Positions 1-6,863 of a stretch of 64,000 nucleotides of DNA are shown here, piece by piece. Numbering within the stretch: position 1 is the stretch's first letter; every line of letters begins with the position of its first letter. The notes below the pieces were generated by a model that saw only the letters and a list, made by a program, of their open reading frames with translations, did no database searches and had not been told where the DNA came from. Source of the stretch: CAIKOD01 sp035505975 (GTDB lineage: Archaea > Halobacteriota > Methanomicrobia > Methanomicrobiales > Methanospirillaceae); the NCBI GenBank assembly GCA_035505975.1, contig DATJQJ010000012.1:1-64000 (forward strand), in the 5' to 3' direction. The position numbers were made by a program, and so were the translations under genes.

Positions 1-38
1 GTGGTTGGCGGGCAGACTCTGCCATCTCGTGCCTCAAA

Positions 39-49
39 TAGGTATATAG
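39..49 (+). promoter_or_regulatory. Putative TATA box of the aMBF1 gene
   Basis: A GTATATAG core lies about 30 bases before the ATG at 80. Archaeal transcription usually begins 22-27 bases after the box, which would place the start near 70 and leave a leaderless or nearly leaderless mRNA. Read from sequence only. Confidence 0.45.
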
Positions 50-79
50 GGAAAAATGACTATAAAGATGTTTGCGACT

Positions 80-583
80 ATGCAGTGCGAATTATGTGGT
101 GCAAAGGCACGGGTTCTGAAAAATGTGCGGATTGAAGGGGCGAATCTTCAGGTCTGTCCCCAGTGCGAACATTATGGTGTCGAGGTTGTACAGCCAAGAA
201 CCCCCCAGAACAAGATCTCATCCCCAGGGAAACGGCCTGTCAGCACAGCTCCGATAACCCAGCAGACCAGGAAACGACGCGATATGTTCGACATGATCGA
301 GGGGGAAATCGTCGAAGATTACGGCGATCGGATAAAACATGCACGAATGGGAAGGGGTTGGACACAGAAAGACCTCGCAATGGAGTTGATGGTCAGGGAA
401 CTGTTGATCAAAAAGATCGAGAACAACGACCTGATCCCCGAGGACGACATCAGGCAAAAACTTGAAAAGGCCCTGGATATCCGTCTTATCGATATCCCCG
501 AGGATGAATCAGAGAAACAACGACAAAAGAATCTTGTCCCGACGCTTGGCGATGTCATCTCGATAAAAAAAGTGAAGAAATAA
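80..583 (+). CDS. Multiprotein bridging factor type 1 (aMBF1), zinc ribbon plus helix-turn-helix
   Basis: Archaeal aMBF1-family transcription factor of 167 residues, thought to bridge basal factors or bind the translating ribosome. An N-terminal zinc ribbon has two CxxC pairs (CELC at residues 3-6 and CPQC near 26-29). A basic, low-complexity linker follows, then a Cro/C1-type helix-turn-helix at about residues 85-145 (ARMGRGWTQKDLAMEL, then IKKIENNDLIPEDD). I chose the ATG at 80 because family members begin MQCE-C and because a TATA box at 39-49 would start transcription near 70. In-frame ATGs at 56 and 68 are alternatives. It stands alone: the next gene is more than 350 bases away. Function is from family knowledge. 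Confidence 0.9.
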   Translation: MQCELCGAKARVLKNVRIEGANLQVCPQCEHYGVEVVQPRTPQNKISSPGKRPVSTAPITQQTRKRRDMFDMIEGEIVEDYGDRIKHARMGRGWTQKDLAMELMVRELLIKKIENNDLIPEDDIRQKLEKALDIRLIDIPEDESEKQRQKNLVPTLGDVISIKKVKK

Positions 584-903
584 GATTAAATTTTTTTTTA
601 TTCGGTTTTTTGTAAATTCCGATTTTATTTCGATAGTAATATCGATAGGAAGAAATTTCCACTCCCTCCGGCCATTGCCAAGCTGGATAGCCTGTGGGCA
701 TGGTTATCCTGGACCATGGATGAATGCCATCCCAATAAAATCCCTGCATAACCGGTCGCCGCCGGCTTTGGGGGACCCGGGAGCGCCTGAAGAACATCGA
801 AAAGAAAAATACCTGAAAATCAAATTTCAAAAATGACCTGAAATTCCAAAAATCCTCTTATTATAAAGTCTGGAAAATATGCCTGTTCCGGGCTTATCCG
901 TAT
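584..903. other. Non-coding stretch after aMBF1
   Basis: About 320 bases with no convincing gene. An A/T-rich tract with a T-run at 590-600 directly after the aMBF1 stop may act as an archaeal terminator. Around 695-732 nested inverted pieces (GGCAT with ATGCC, GGT with ACC) could form a small hairpin. The reverse strand has an open frame rich in Trp and Tyr, but it has no ribosome site or promoter and I do not call it. Confidence 0.4.
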
Positions 904-914
904 CCTTTATATAG
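904..914 (+). promoter_or_regulatory. Putative TATA box of the aro operon leader
   Basis: CTTTATATAG is the best TATA-like box ahead of the aromatic operon. The expected start point is about 934-940, which almost coincides with the ATG at 939. The transcript would then carry roughly 300 bases of leader before the first biosynthetic gene at 1245. A weaker T/A-rich box near 1098-1112 could be a second promoter. Confidence 0.5.
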
Positions 915-938
915 AGATAGTCCCAATAAGGGTGTGCA

Positions 939-1010
939 ATGTGTGGTGAGTGTTTTTTCGCCGGTGAATGTCTTTATCGGGACCAGCGGAGCCACGACAC
1001 GGAGCACTAG
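939..1010 (+). CDS. Candidate leaderless 23-residue Cys-containing leader peptide of the aro operon
   Basis: An ATG at 939 opens a 23-codon frame that begins MCGECFFAGECLY and stops at TAG 1008-1010. Its start lies about 27 bases after the centre of the TATA box at 904-914, so an mRNA from that promoter would begin within a few bases of this ATG. The peptide has three cysteines spaced C-x2-C-x5-C and a Phe-Phe and Tyr. It may be a short metal-binding peptide, a regulatory leader peptide, or chance. No homologue is known to me. A 68-codon GTG-started frame overlaps it but looks less likely. Confidence 0.35.
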   Translation: MCGECFFAGECLYRDQRSHDTEH

Positions 1011-1182
1011 CAGCGATAAATTTAGCAAATTGAATTACGATTCTTCGGAAACCGGACCAGGAGCGGATGCTCATTATTCCGGCATAATTATCCCGGCATA
1101 TTTTTATTATTTCTTTAGTTTTAGGTATCTCCTTTTCTGAAACGGAAGAGAAATTCCGGTTCGGCAAAGGAGGAGGTTTACA
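1011..1182 (+). promoter_or_regulatory. Aro operon leader region
   Basis: About 170 bases of probable transcribed leader. It contains a repeated TCCGGCATAATTAT / TCCCGGCATATTT-like pair at about 1078-1105, a T/A-rich tract at 1098-1125 that could be an internal promoter, and a possible weak hairpin around 1130-1155. It ends in an exceptionally strong Shine-Dalgarno, AAAGGAGGAGG at 1167-1177, placed for the small frame at 1183 rather than for the biosynthetic gene. No known riboswitch class was recognised. Confidence 0.35.
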
Positions 1183-1248
1183 ATGACAGGTTACCCGGTT
1201 GTTTGCAAAAATTTTCTGAAATTGACCATGAAGAGGAAAAAGTTATGA
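1183..1248 (+). CDS. Candidate 21-residue upstream peptide translationally coupled to the aro operon
   Basis: ATG at 1183 lies five bases after the AAAGGAGGAGG ribosome site at 1167-1177, the strongest such site in the leader. The frame encodes MTGYPVVCKNFLKL and then a basic tail (MKRKKL), and stops with TGA at 1246-1248. That stop overlaps the ATG of the first biosynthetic gene at 1245 in an ATGA arrangement. The geometry predicts that ribosomes reach the first aro gene by terminating on this small frame, so it may set expression of the operon. The peptide has one Tyr and one Phe, too few to resemble a classical attenuator. It could be a regulatory upstream frame or simply a coupling device. 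Confidence 0.45.
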   Translation: MTGYPVVCKNFLKLTMKRKKL

Positions 1249-2033
1249 GAGGAAAAGAGATCCGGCTTGAACGGATAATGAACAGGAACACGCGAAAGAC
1301 CATCATCGTCCCGATGGACCACGGGGTCACCAACGGGCCGATCGATGGCCTGATTGATCTCGGAAGAGCAGTAGACCAGGTCGCAGAAGGGGGAGCGAAC
1401 GCTGTGCTTGGGCATGTCGGCCTCGCACTCCACGGACACCGGAAGACCGGGCGCGATATCGGGCTGATCCTCCACCTTTCGGCGAGTACATCGATTGGTC
1501 CTGACCCGAACGCCAAGGTTTTAGTGAACAGCGTCACCAATGCAATGAAAATGGGTGCCGACGCCGTGTCGATGCATGTCAATATCGGGGCCGATTCAGA
1601 AGCAGAAATGCTATCAGACCTCGGAAAAGTGGCCGTTGAATGTATGGAATGGGGAATGCCACTCCTCGCGATGATGTACCCGCGGGGCAGAAATATAGTC
1701 AACGAACAGGGAGTGGAAGAAGTAAAAATTGCAGCCAGGGTCGCCGCCGAACTGGGTGTCGACCTGGTTAAAACAGTATATACCGGCGATCCTGACAGTT
1801 TTCGGGAAGTCACCCAAGGATGCCCGGTACCGGTAGTAGTTGCGGGAGGAAAAAAGACCGACGACCGGTCGACGCTCGAGATGATCGAAGGCGCGATGGA
1901 AGGGGGTGCGGCCGGGCTCTCGATCGGTCGGAATGCATTCCAGCACAAAACTCCGGCACGGTTTATCAGGGCCGCGGCGTTGATCGTACATGAACGGAGA
2001 AGTGTTGACGAGGCGCTCGAGATATTGAAATAA
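1245..2033 (+). CDS. Class I aldolase family: 2-amino-3,7-dideoxy-D-threo-hept-6-ulosonate (ADH) synthase or DKFP synthase, paralogue 1
   Basis: TIM-barrel enzyme of 262 residues in the archaeal class I fructose-bisphosphate aldolase/ADH synthase family, which starts the archaeal route to 3-dehydroquinate from 6-deoxy-5-ketofructose 1-phosphate (DKFP) and aspartate semialdehyde. Visible family residues are PMDHG near 23, the Tyr of MMYPRG, the Schiff-base Lys in DLVKTVYTGDP, and a C-terminal phosphate loop (AGGKK and GLSIGRNAFQ). The start at ATG 1245 matches the paralogue's opening (MxGKEIRxERIM) and overlaps the stop of the upstream small frame. First gene of the aro operon. Whether this copy makes ADH or its precursor DKFP cannot be read from the sequence. 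Confidence 0.85.
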   Translation: MRGKEIRLERIMNRNTRKTIIVPMDHGVTNGPIDGLIDLGRAVDQVAEGGANAVLGHVGLALHGHRKTGRDIGLILHLSASTSIGPDPNAKVLVNSVTNAMKMGADAVSMHVNIGADSEAEMLSDLGKVAVECMEWGMPLLAMMYPRGRNIVNEQGVEEVKIAARVAAELGVDLVKTVYTGDPDSFREVTQGCPVPVVVAGGKKTDDRSTLEMIEGAMEGGAAGLSIGRNAFQHKTPARFIRAAALIVHERRSVDEALEILK

Positions 2034-2061
2034 TCCCGATGAGCCATTCGTATATCGGGAT
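2033..2061 (+). terminator. Inverted repeat between the two aldolase-family paralogues
   Basis: ATCCCGAT at 2033-2040 pairs perfectly with ATCGGGAT at 2054-2061 across a 13-base loop, starting at the stop codon of the first paralogue. The 91-base gap here is the longest within the first five genes of the operon. The hairpin may be a processing site, a stability element or a partial terminator. Confidence 0.4.
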
Positions 2062-2124
2062 CAGAAATGAAAGGCGCACAACCATGAAGATGAATGTATC
2101 CAGGTGAGGTCAGGAGGAAAGACA

Positions 2125-2910
2125 ATGATAGGGAAGGAAATCAGAATTGAACGGATTATGGACAGAAATACAGGCCGGGCGGTGATAGTCCCCATGGATC
2201 ATGGGTTTACCCTGGGCCAGATCGACGGGTTGCTTGACATGACCGAGACGATCTCGCAGGTATCGGAAGGAGGGGCCAATGCAATCGTACTCCATAAGGG
2301 GCTCGTCAAGCGGGGTCACCGGAAAAAAGGGAGGGATATCGGGCTGATTGTCCATCTCTCGGCAAGCACTTCGTTGAACCCGGACCCAAACGACAAGGTT
2401 CTTGTCTGTACGGTGGAAGAGGCAGTGGCGCTCGGGGCCGACGGCGTTTCGATCCACATCAATCTCGGGGCCCCCCAGGAATCGAAGATGATCGAGTCTG
2501 CAGGAAAAATTGTCAAAGACTGCAACCGCTGGGGTATGCCGCTCCTCGTCATGATCTACCCAAGAGGAAAAGGCATCGACCCGGTATCTCCCCAATCGGT
2601 AGGGCACTGTGTGAGAGTCGCAGAGGAGCTGGGAGCAGACCTTATCAAGACCAATTACACCGGTGACCCGGGATCGTTCCGGAAGATCACCGATGCCTGC
2701 TCGGTCCCTGTGTTCATCGCCGGCGGCGAGAAGACCGGAGACCTCGAATCGCTCAGGATTATCCGTGAGTCTGTCCATGCAGGAGGAGCAGGGGTCTGTG
2801 TCGGTCGCAACGCTTTCCAGCGGGAGAACACGAAGGCCTTTGTCAGGGCGCTAGGCCTTGTCGTGCACAGCGACCTCGAACCGGCGCTCGCCCTGGAGCG
2901 TTGCAAATGA
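2125..2910 (+). CDS. Class I aldolase family: ADH synthase or DKFP synthase, paralogue 2
   Basis: Second copy (261 residues) of the same family, in tandem with the gene before it. It keeps the same active-site signature: PMDHG, the Tyr of MIYPRG, the Lys of DLIKTNYTGDP, AGGEK and a GVCVGRNAFQ phosphate loop. ATG 2125 follows a good AGGAGG at 2112-2117. In Methanocaldococcus two members of this family are split between the tasks: one makes DKFP and the other condenses it with aspartate semialdehyde. A tandem pair directly before DHQ synthase II fits that division, but which copy does which is inference. The stop overlaps the next start (ATGA at 2907). Confidence 0.85.
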   Translation: MIGKEIRIERIMDRNTGRAVIVPMDHGFTLGQIDGLLDMTETISQVSEGGANAIVLHKGLVKRGHRKKGRDIGLIVHLSASTSLNPDPNDKVLVCTVEEAVALGADGVSIHINLGAPQESKMIESAGKIVKDCNRWGMPLLVMIYPRGKGIDPVSPQSVGHCVRVAEELGADLIKTNYTGDPGSFRKITDACSVPVFIAGGEKTGDLESLRIIRESVHAGGAGVCVGRNAFQRENTKAFVRALGLVVHSDLEPALALERCK

Positions 2911-3893
2911 AAGAGCTCTGGGTCGATTGCAGGCCATGGAAGAAGGAGATCGCAACGACCGCTATTGAAAGCGGCGCAGATGTGCTGGTGGTTGAGGAAT
3001 CGAAAAAAGGAAAAGAACTCGGGCGTATAAAGACGGTCGCGGAAGACGGCGACCTCGTACCGGAACGGGACGTATTCGTCTGCAGGATCAATAGCAAAGA
3101 GTCCGAGCAGAAAGCAGTGGAACTCTCACGTCTCGGCTATGTAATCATCGAGACTGAAGACTGGAACGTTATCCCGCTTGAAAACCTTGTGTCGGTGTCA
3201 GACAGCATCATAGCCGCGGTCAGGAATGTAGAATCTGCAGAACTCGCCCTGAACGTTCTTGAGAAGGGCGTCGGGGGCATATTGCTTTCTACGGATGACC
3301 CCTCGGTGGTCAGGTCGGTAGCTTCCCTCATCTCCTCGCGGTCAGAAAAGAAGGACCTGGTCCCCCTGGTGGTCACATCGGTAACCCCGGTTGGCATGGG
3401 CGACCGGGTATGCGTCGATACCTGTTCGATGATGACTGACGGCGAAGGGATGCTTATCGGGAATACATCGGCGGGAGCATTTCTCGTGCATGCCGAGACA
3501 CTTGAAAATCCCTATGTCGCCCCCAGGCCGTTCCGGGTGAATGCCGGTGCTGTCCATGCTTATATCACGATACCGGGGGGGAAGACCGCCTACCTTTCAG
3601 ACCTGCGTATCGGCGACAGGGTCCTTGTCTGCGACGCATCCGGTACCACCCGGGAAGCAACGGTCGGACGAATCAAAATCGAACGGAGACCGCTCCTGCT
3701 GGTCGAGGCAGAACATCATGGACATATGGTAAGCGCTGTCGTCCAGAATGCCGAGACTATCAGGCTCGTCCGCGCCGACGGTTCGGCATGTTCAGTGGCT
3801 GATATCGCACCCGGGGATGAGATTTCCGGGATCATTACGGAGAGCGGCCGGCATTTCGGTGTCTCCGTGCAGGAACATATCGTCGAGCAATGA
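2907..3893 (+). CDS. aroB': 3-dehydroquinate synthase II (archaeal type)
   Basis: Archaeal NAD-dependent enzyme of 328 residues that oxidatively deaminates and cyclises ADH to 3-dehydroquinate. It is unrelated to bacterial AroB. Recognisable segments are the N-terminal MKELWVDCRPWKKEI, the central region with VGMGDRVCVDTCSMM followed by GMLIGNTSAGAFLVHAET, and PFRVNAGAVHAYITIPGGKT, which are characteristic of this family. The ATG at 2907 overlaps the previous stop in ATGA. It follows the two aldolase-family paralogues exactly as expected for a pathway operon. Substrate supply (aspartate semialdehyde) comes from the asd gene at 40695. Confidence 0.93.
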   Translation: MKELWVDCRPWKKEIATTAIESGADVLVVEESKKGKELGRIKTVAEDGDLVPERDVFVCRINSKESEQKAVELSRLGYVIIETEDWNVIPLENLVSVSDSIIAAVRNVESAELALNVLEKGVGGILLSTDDPSVVRSVASLISSRSEKKDLVPLVVTSVTPVGMGDRVCVDTCSMMTDGEGMLIGNTSAGAFLVHAETLENPYVAPRPFRVNAGAVHAYITIPGGKTAYLSDLRIGDRVLVCDASGTTREATVGRIKIERRPLLLVEAEHHGHMVSAVVQNAETIRLVRADGSACSVADIAPGDEISGIITESGRHFGVSVQEHIVEQ

Positions 3894-3948
3894 TGAAGCA
3901 TGTTCACATCATGAGACCATCCGCAACGACATTTGAGAGGGATCGCCC

Positions 3949-4773
3949 TTGAAAGCAGGAATCATCGGCGGCACGGGAAAGATGGGGAATCTCTTTTTAG
4001 GGGTCTTCAAAAGGGCAGGGTACGAAGTCCTGGTCTCCGGCCGGAAAACCAGGGAAACGAACCTGGATATTGCGAAAGAATCCGATCTGGTCGTCATTAC
4101 CGTACCGATACGCGAGACCAGGGAGGTAATCAGGGAGATCGCACCCTACCTCGGCCCGGGTCAGGTAGTATGCGATCTGACGTCCCTGAAAGTCTTTCCC
4201 GTTGAGGAGATGCTGAAGTCCGAGGCTGAAGTCATCGGATTCCACCCGATGTTCGGTCCTTCGGTGCCGTCGCTTCGGAAACAGACGATCATTGTCACTC
4301 CCGCACGCTGTTCGAAGGAGACCGTCGACCGTCTCACGGGGGTGTTTACCCGGGAGGGAGCGCTGATAACGATCACGACTCCCGAAGACCATGACCGCAT
4401 GATGGCAATCGTCCAGGGCCTTACCCATTTTGTCACCATCGCCATGGCCGAGACCATGAGGAGAACCGGTATCCGCCCGGAAGACACCGTTCCGTTCATG
4501 AGCCCGGTCTACCAGATCGAAACAGGTATCGTTGGAAGGCTCCTGTCGCAGGACGCACGGCTGTATGCCGATATGCTCTGTTTAAATCCATACGTCCCGG
4601 CTGTGATCGGCACCTGCCGTGAAGCGATTGGGGAGACCGGCACCGCGGTGATATCGGGAGATGCCGATGAATTCGAAAGGATTTTTGGAGCCGATGCAAA
4701 ATTTTTCGGCGATTTCGCAGGAAAAGGTGCATCGCTTACCGATTTCCTGATCGGGTGCATGGTGAAACGATGA
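3949..4773 (+). CDS. tyrA: Prephenate dehydrogenase
   Basis: Oxidises prephenate to 4-hydroxyphenylpyruvate in tyrosine synthesis. A TTG start at 3949 follows GAGAGGG at 3935-3941. The 274-residue protein opens with a dinucleotide fold, MKAGIIGGTGKMGNLF, followed by VSGRKTRET, where an Arg at the end of strand 2 suggests NADP preference. The TyrA signature GFHPMFGPSVPSLRKQTIIVTP is visible around residues 97-118, with the catalytic His in FHPMFGP. It lacks the chorismate mutase and ACT domains found in some bacterial TyrA proteins, so prephenate must come from a mutase outside this window. ATGA overlap with pheA. Confidence 0.9.
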   Translation: MKAGIIGGTGKMGNLFLGVFKRAGYEVLVSGRKTRETNLDIAKESDLVVITVPIRETREVIREIAPYLGPGQVVCDLTSLKVFPVEEMLKSEAEVIGFHPMFGPSVPSLRKQTIIVTPARCSKETVDRLTGVFTREGALITITTPEDHDRMMAIVQGLTHFVTIAMAETMRRTGIRPEDTVPFMSPVYQIETGIVGRLLSQDARLYADMLCLNPYVPAVIGTCREAIGETGTAVISGDADEFERIFGADAKFFGDFAGKGASLTDFLIGCMVKR

Positions 4774-5564
4774 CCCTGTTCGCACTGGGACCCGAGGGGA
4801 CGTTCAGTCACGAACTGGCGTGTCTCGTGTCCCTGTCGGGCGAGGTCCGGCTCCTCCCGTCGATTGGGCTGGTATGCAGGGCCGTTGAAGAAGGAAAAGG
4901 CGAAGGCATTATCCCTATAGAGAACAGTGAGGCAGGAGCGGTGGGACCGGCCATGGATGCACTGCTCAGGTACAGGGTCTTCATCAATGCCGAGTTCTAT
5001 CGGGAGGTCCACCACTGCCTGGCTGCTTTTGTACCGCCTGATCAGGCATCTGTTATCTATGCCCATCCTCAATCGGCTGAACAGTGCAGCGAATTTCTCG
5101 ATACCCTTGGGATTACCGTCCGTTACACGGAAAGCAATGCAGCAAGTGCACTGGAACTTGCGAAGGACAAGTCCGGGGCCGCGATCGTTTCGGAGCATAT
5201 CGCCTCGCTGTACTGCCTGCCTATCATCCGAAAAAATATCGAAAATAACCAGAGCAACGTGACGAGGTTCGTTAAAATTTCGTCGGAACCGGTGAAGGAG
5301 GAAAAGCCGGAAAAATGCAGTATTGTCGCCGATCCCGAGGTGGACAGGCCGGGCCTCCTCTACGAATTGCTTTCGGTATTCGCAAGGAGAAATATCAACC
5401 TGTGCCGCATCGAATCGCGGCCTTCCCGCAGGGGGATCGGGAGTTATGTTTTTTTCATGGATATTACCACTAACCCGGGATGGCAGGACGCGCTGTCAGA
5501 AATAAGCGGGATTACCAAGGTAAAACAGCTTGGTTGCTACCGACGTCCGGAGGTCCCTGGATGA
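4770..5564 (+). CDS. pheA: Prephenate dehydratase with C-terminal ACT domain
   Basis: Decarboxylates and dehydrates prephenate to phenylpyruvate for phenylalanine synthesis. The 264-residue protein starts at ATG 4770 (MTLFALGPEGTFSHE, the family opening). It has the PDT catalytic stretch ending in NNQSNVTRFVKI at about residues 160-171. An ACT regulatory domain follows (GLLYELLSVFARRNINLCRIESRPSRRG), typical of Phe feedback inhibition. No chorismate mutase domain is present. It overlaps tyrA and aroA by ATGA at each end, so the operon makes both Tyr and Phe precursors from one message. Confidence 0.93.
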   Translation: MTLFALGPEGTFSHELACLVSLSGEVRLLPSIGLVCRAVEEGKGEGIIPIENSEAGAVGPAMDALLRYRVFINAEFYREVHHCLAAFVPPDQASVIYAHPQSAEQCSEFLDTLGITVRYTESNAASALELAKDKSGAAIVSEHIASLYCLPIIRKNIENNQSNVTRFVKISSEPVKEEKPEKCSIVADPEVDRPGLLYELLSVFARRNINLCRIESRPSRRGIGSYVFFMDITTNPGWQDALSEISGITKVKQLGCYRRPEVPG

Positions 5565-6829
5565 ATGTACTGCTGCCGCGGACCCGCGACGTTGACCTGA
5601 CCTTTGCAGCCCCGCCTTCGAAGAGCTATACCCACCGGGCACTTATTATCGCCGCGCTAGCCCGGGGAGAATCACGGATCGTAAGGCCCCTGAAAGCGAG
5701 GGACACGCTGATCACCTGCAGGGCGCTCCGTTCCCTCGGTGCGAACATCCGGGAATATGGAGACGATCTCCTGGTTTTGGGGAATTCCGGAACTCTGTCC
5801 TGCAAGCCGGGGCTCACCCTCGATATGGAAAACTCGGGGACAAGCCTCCGCCTTCTGACCGCGGTAACACTCCTCTGTCAGGAAGCGGTGGTGATAACCG
5901 GTAGCCAGAGGATGCAGGAGCGGCCGGTGGGGTCCCTCGTCACAGCCCTAAACCAGGTTGGAGGTCGCATCAGGTACAAGGGACAGCCCGGGTTTCCACC
6001 CTTGTCGGTCACAGGAATGCTGGAAGGCGGGAGTGTCTCGATCCCGGGTGATGTCAGCAGCCAGTTTATCTCCTCCCTTTTGATTGCCGGCCCCTATGCG
6101 TTATCGGATATGGAAATAACGGTAACCGGAACGGTGGCGTCGAGGTCGTACCTGGACCTGACCTGTAATTGCATGGAGGCGTTCGGGGTCATACCGAAAA
6201 GAGAGGGGTATCATACCTTTGCCATAAAGGCTGGAGAGCGCTACACGGCGGAGGATTACACGATCGAAGGAGATTACTCATCGGCCTCGTATTTCTTCGC
6301 CATTGCAGCGGTTTGCGGAGGAAAAGTTCGCGTGACAGACTTAAACCCCGTCTCGGTCCAGGGGGACAGGTCGTTTCTCGATGCGCTCGTAAAGATGGGG
6401 TGCACAGTGTACCGGGACCGGTCCGCTATCATCGTTGAAAGCACAGGGGAACTTAAAGGCATCTCGATCGATATGTCTTCGTCCCCGGACACGGTCCAGA
6501 CCCTCTGCATGCTTGCAGCGAGAGCGGTTTCGCCATCCGTAATCACCGGAATTTCTCATCTTAAATATAAGGAAAGCGACCGTTTGCAGTCTACTGCCGA
6601 TATCATCAACAACCTGGGAGGCAGTGTGGCCGTGACAGAAGATTCTGTCACGGTTTCACCATCCCCACTTCATGCAGGGGTAGTCGATCCCCTTGACGAC
6701 CACAGGACCGCCATGAGTGCTGCCATTCTCGGTCTTGGCATGGGGGGTATCGAGATCAGGAATGCAGAATGCGTGGATAAATCGTTTCCCGGGTTCTGGG
6801 ACGAACTAAAGAAGGCAGGTTTATGGTGA
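5561..6829 (+). CDS. aroA: 3-phosphoshikimate 1-carboxyvinyltransferase (EPSP synthase)
   Basis: Adds the enolpyruvyl group of PEP to shikimate 3-phosphate. Length is 422 residues, normal for the family. Signatures include PPSKSYTHRALIIAAL near residues 17-32, MENSGTSLRLL around 90 (the NSGT phosphate loop), the QERPVGSL segment, a DVSSQFISSLL stretch and the late KYKESDRLQS motif. The start at ATG 5561 overlaps the pheA stop (ATGA) and follows GGAGGT at 5549-5554. A longer in-frame extension upstream lies inside pheA and is not family-like. The substrate is made by the AroK-AroE fusion encoded next. Confidence 0.95.
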   Translation: MNVLLPRTRDVDLTFAAPPSKSYTHRALIIAALARGESRIVRPLKARDTLITCRALRSLGANIREYGDDLLVLGNSGTLSCKPGLTLDMENSGTSLRLLTAVTLLCQEAVVITGSQRMQERPVGSLVTALNQVGGRIRYKGQPGFPPLSVTGMLEGGSVSIPGDVSSQFISSLLIAGPYALSDMEITVTGTVASRSYLDLTCNCMEAFGVIPKREGYHTFAIKAGERYTAEDYTIEGDYSSASYFFAIAAVCGGKVRVTDLNPVSVQGDRSFLDALVKMGCTVYRDRSAIIVESTGELKGISIDMSSSPDTVQTLCMLAARAVSPSVITGISHLKYKESDRLQSTADIINNLGGSVAVTEDSVTVSPSPLHAGVVDPLDDHRTAMSAAILGLGMGGIEIRNAECVDKSFPGFWDELKKAGLW

Positions 6830-6863
6830 TGCCGGTTCTAAACCGATGCAGGGGTTGGTCTGC

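Noticed and set aside
555..830. Minus-strand frame unusually rich in Trp and Tyr beside the aro operon
   Set aside because: No ribosome site or promoter, overlaps the aMBF1 end, and composition changes along its length. It was tempting as an aromatic leader, but it is on the wrong strand.
934..1140. GTG-started 68-codon frame in the aro leader
   Set aside because: No ribosome site; the ATG frame at 939 fits the promoter better. The C-terminal part is A/T-driven Phe/Tyr sequence.
1178..2125. Minus-strand frame of over 300 codons opposite the first aldolase-family gene
   Set aside because: Ser/Ile/Pro-rich mirror of a strongly supported gene. Long antisense frames are common in GC-rich third-position DNA.
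3949..5564. Bifunctional chorismate mutase in TyrA or PheA
   Set aside because: Both proteins have only their dehydrogenase or dehydratase (plus ACT) domains. No mutase-like helix bundle is present.
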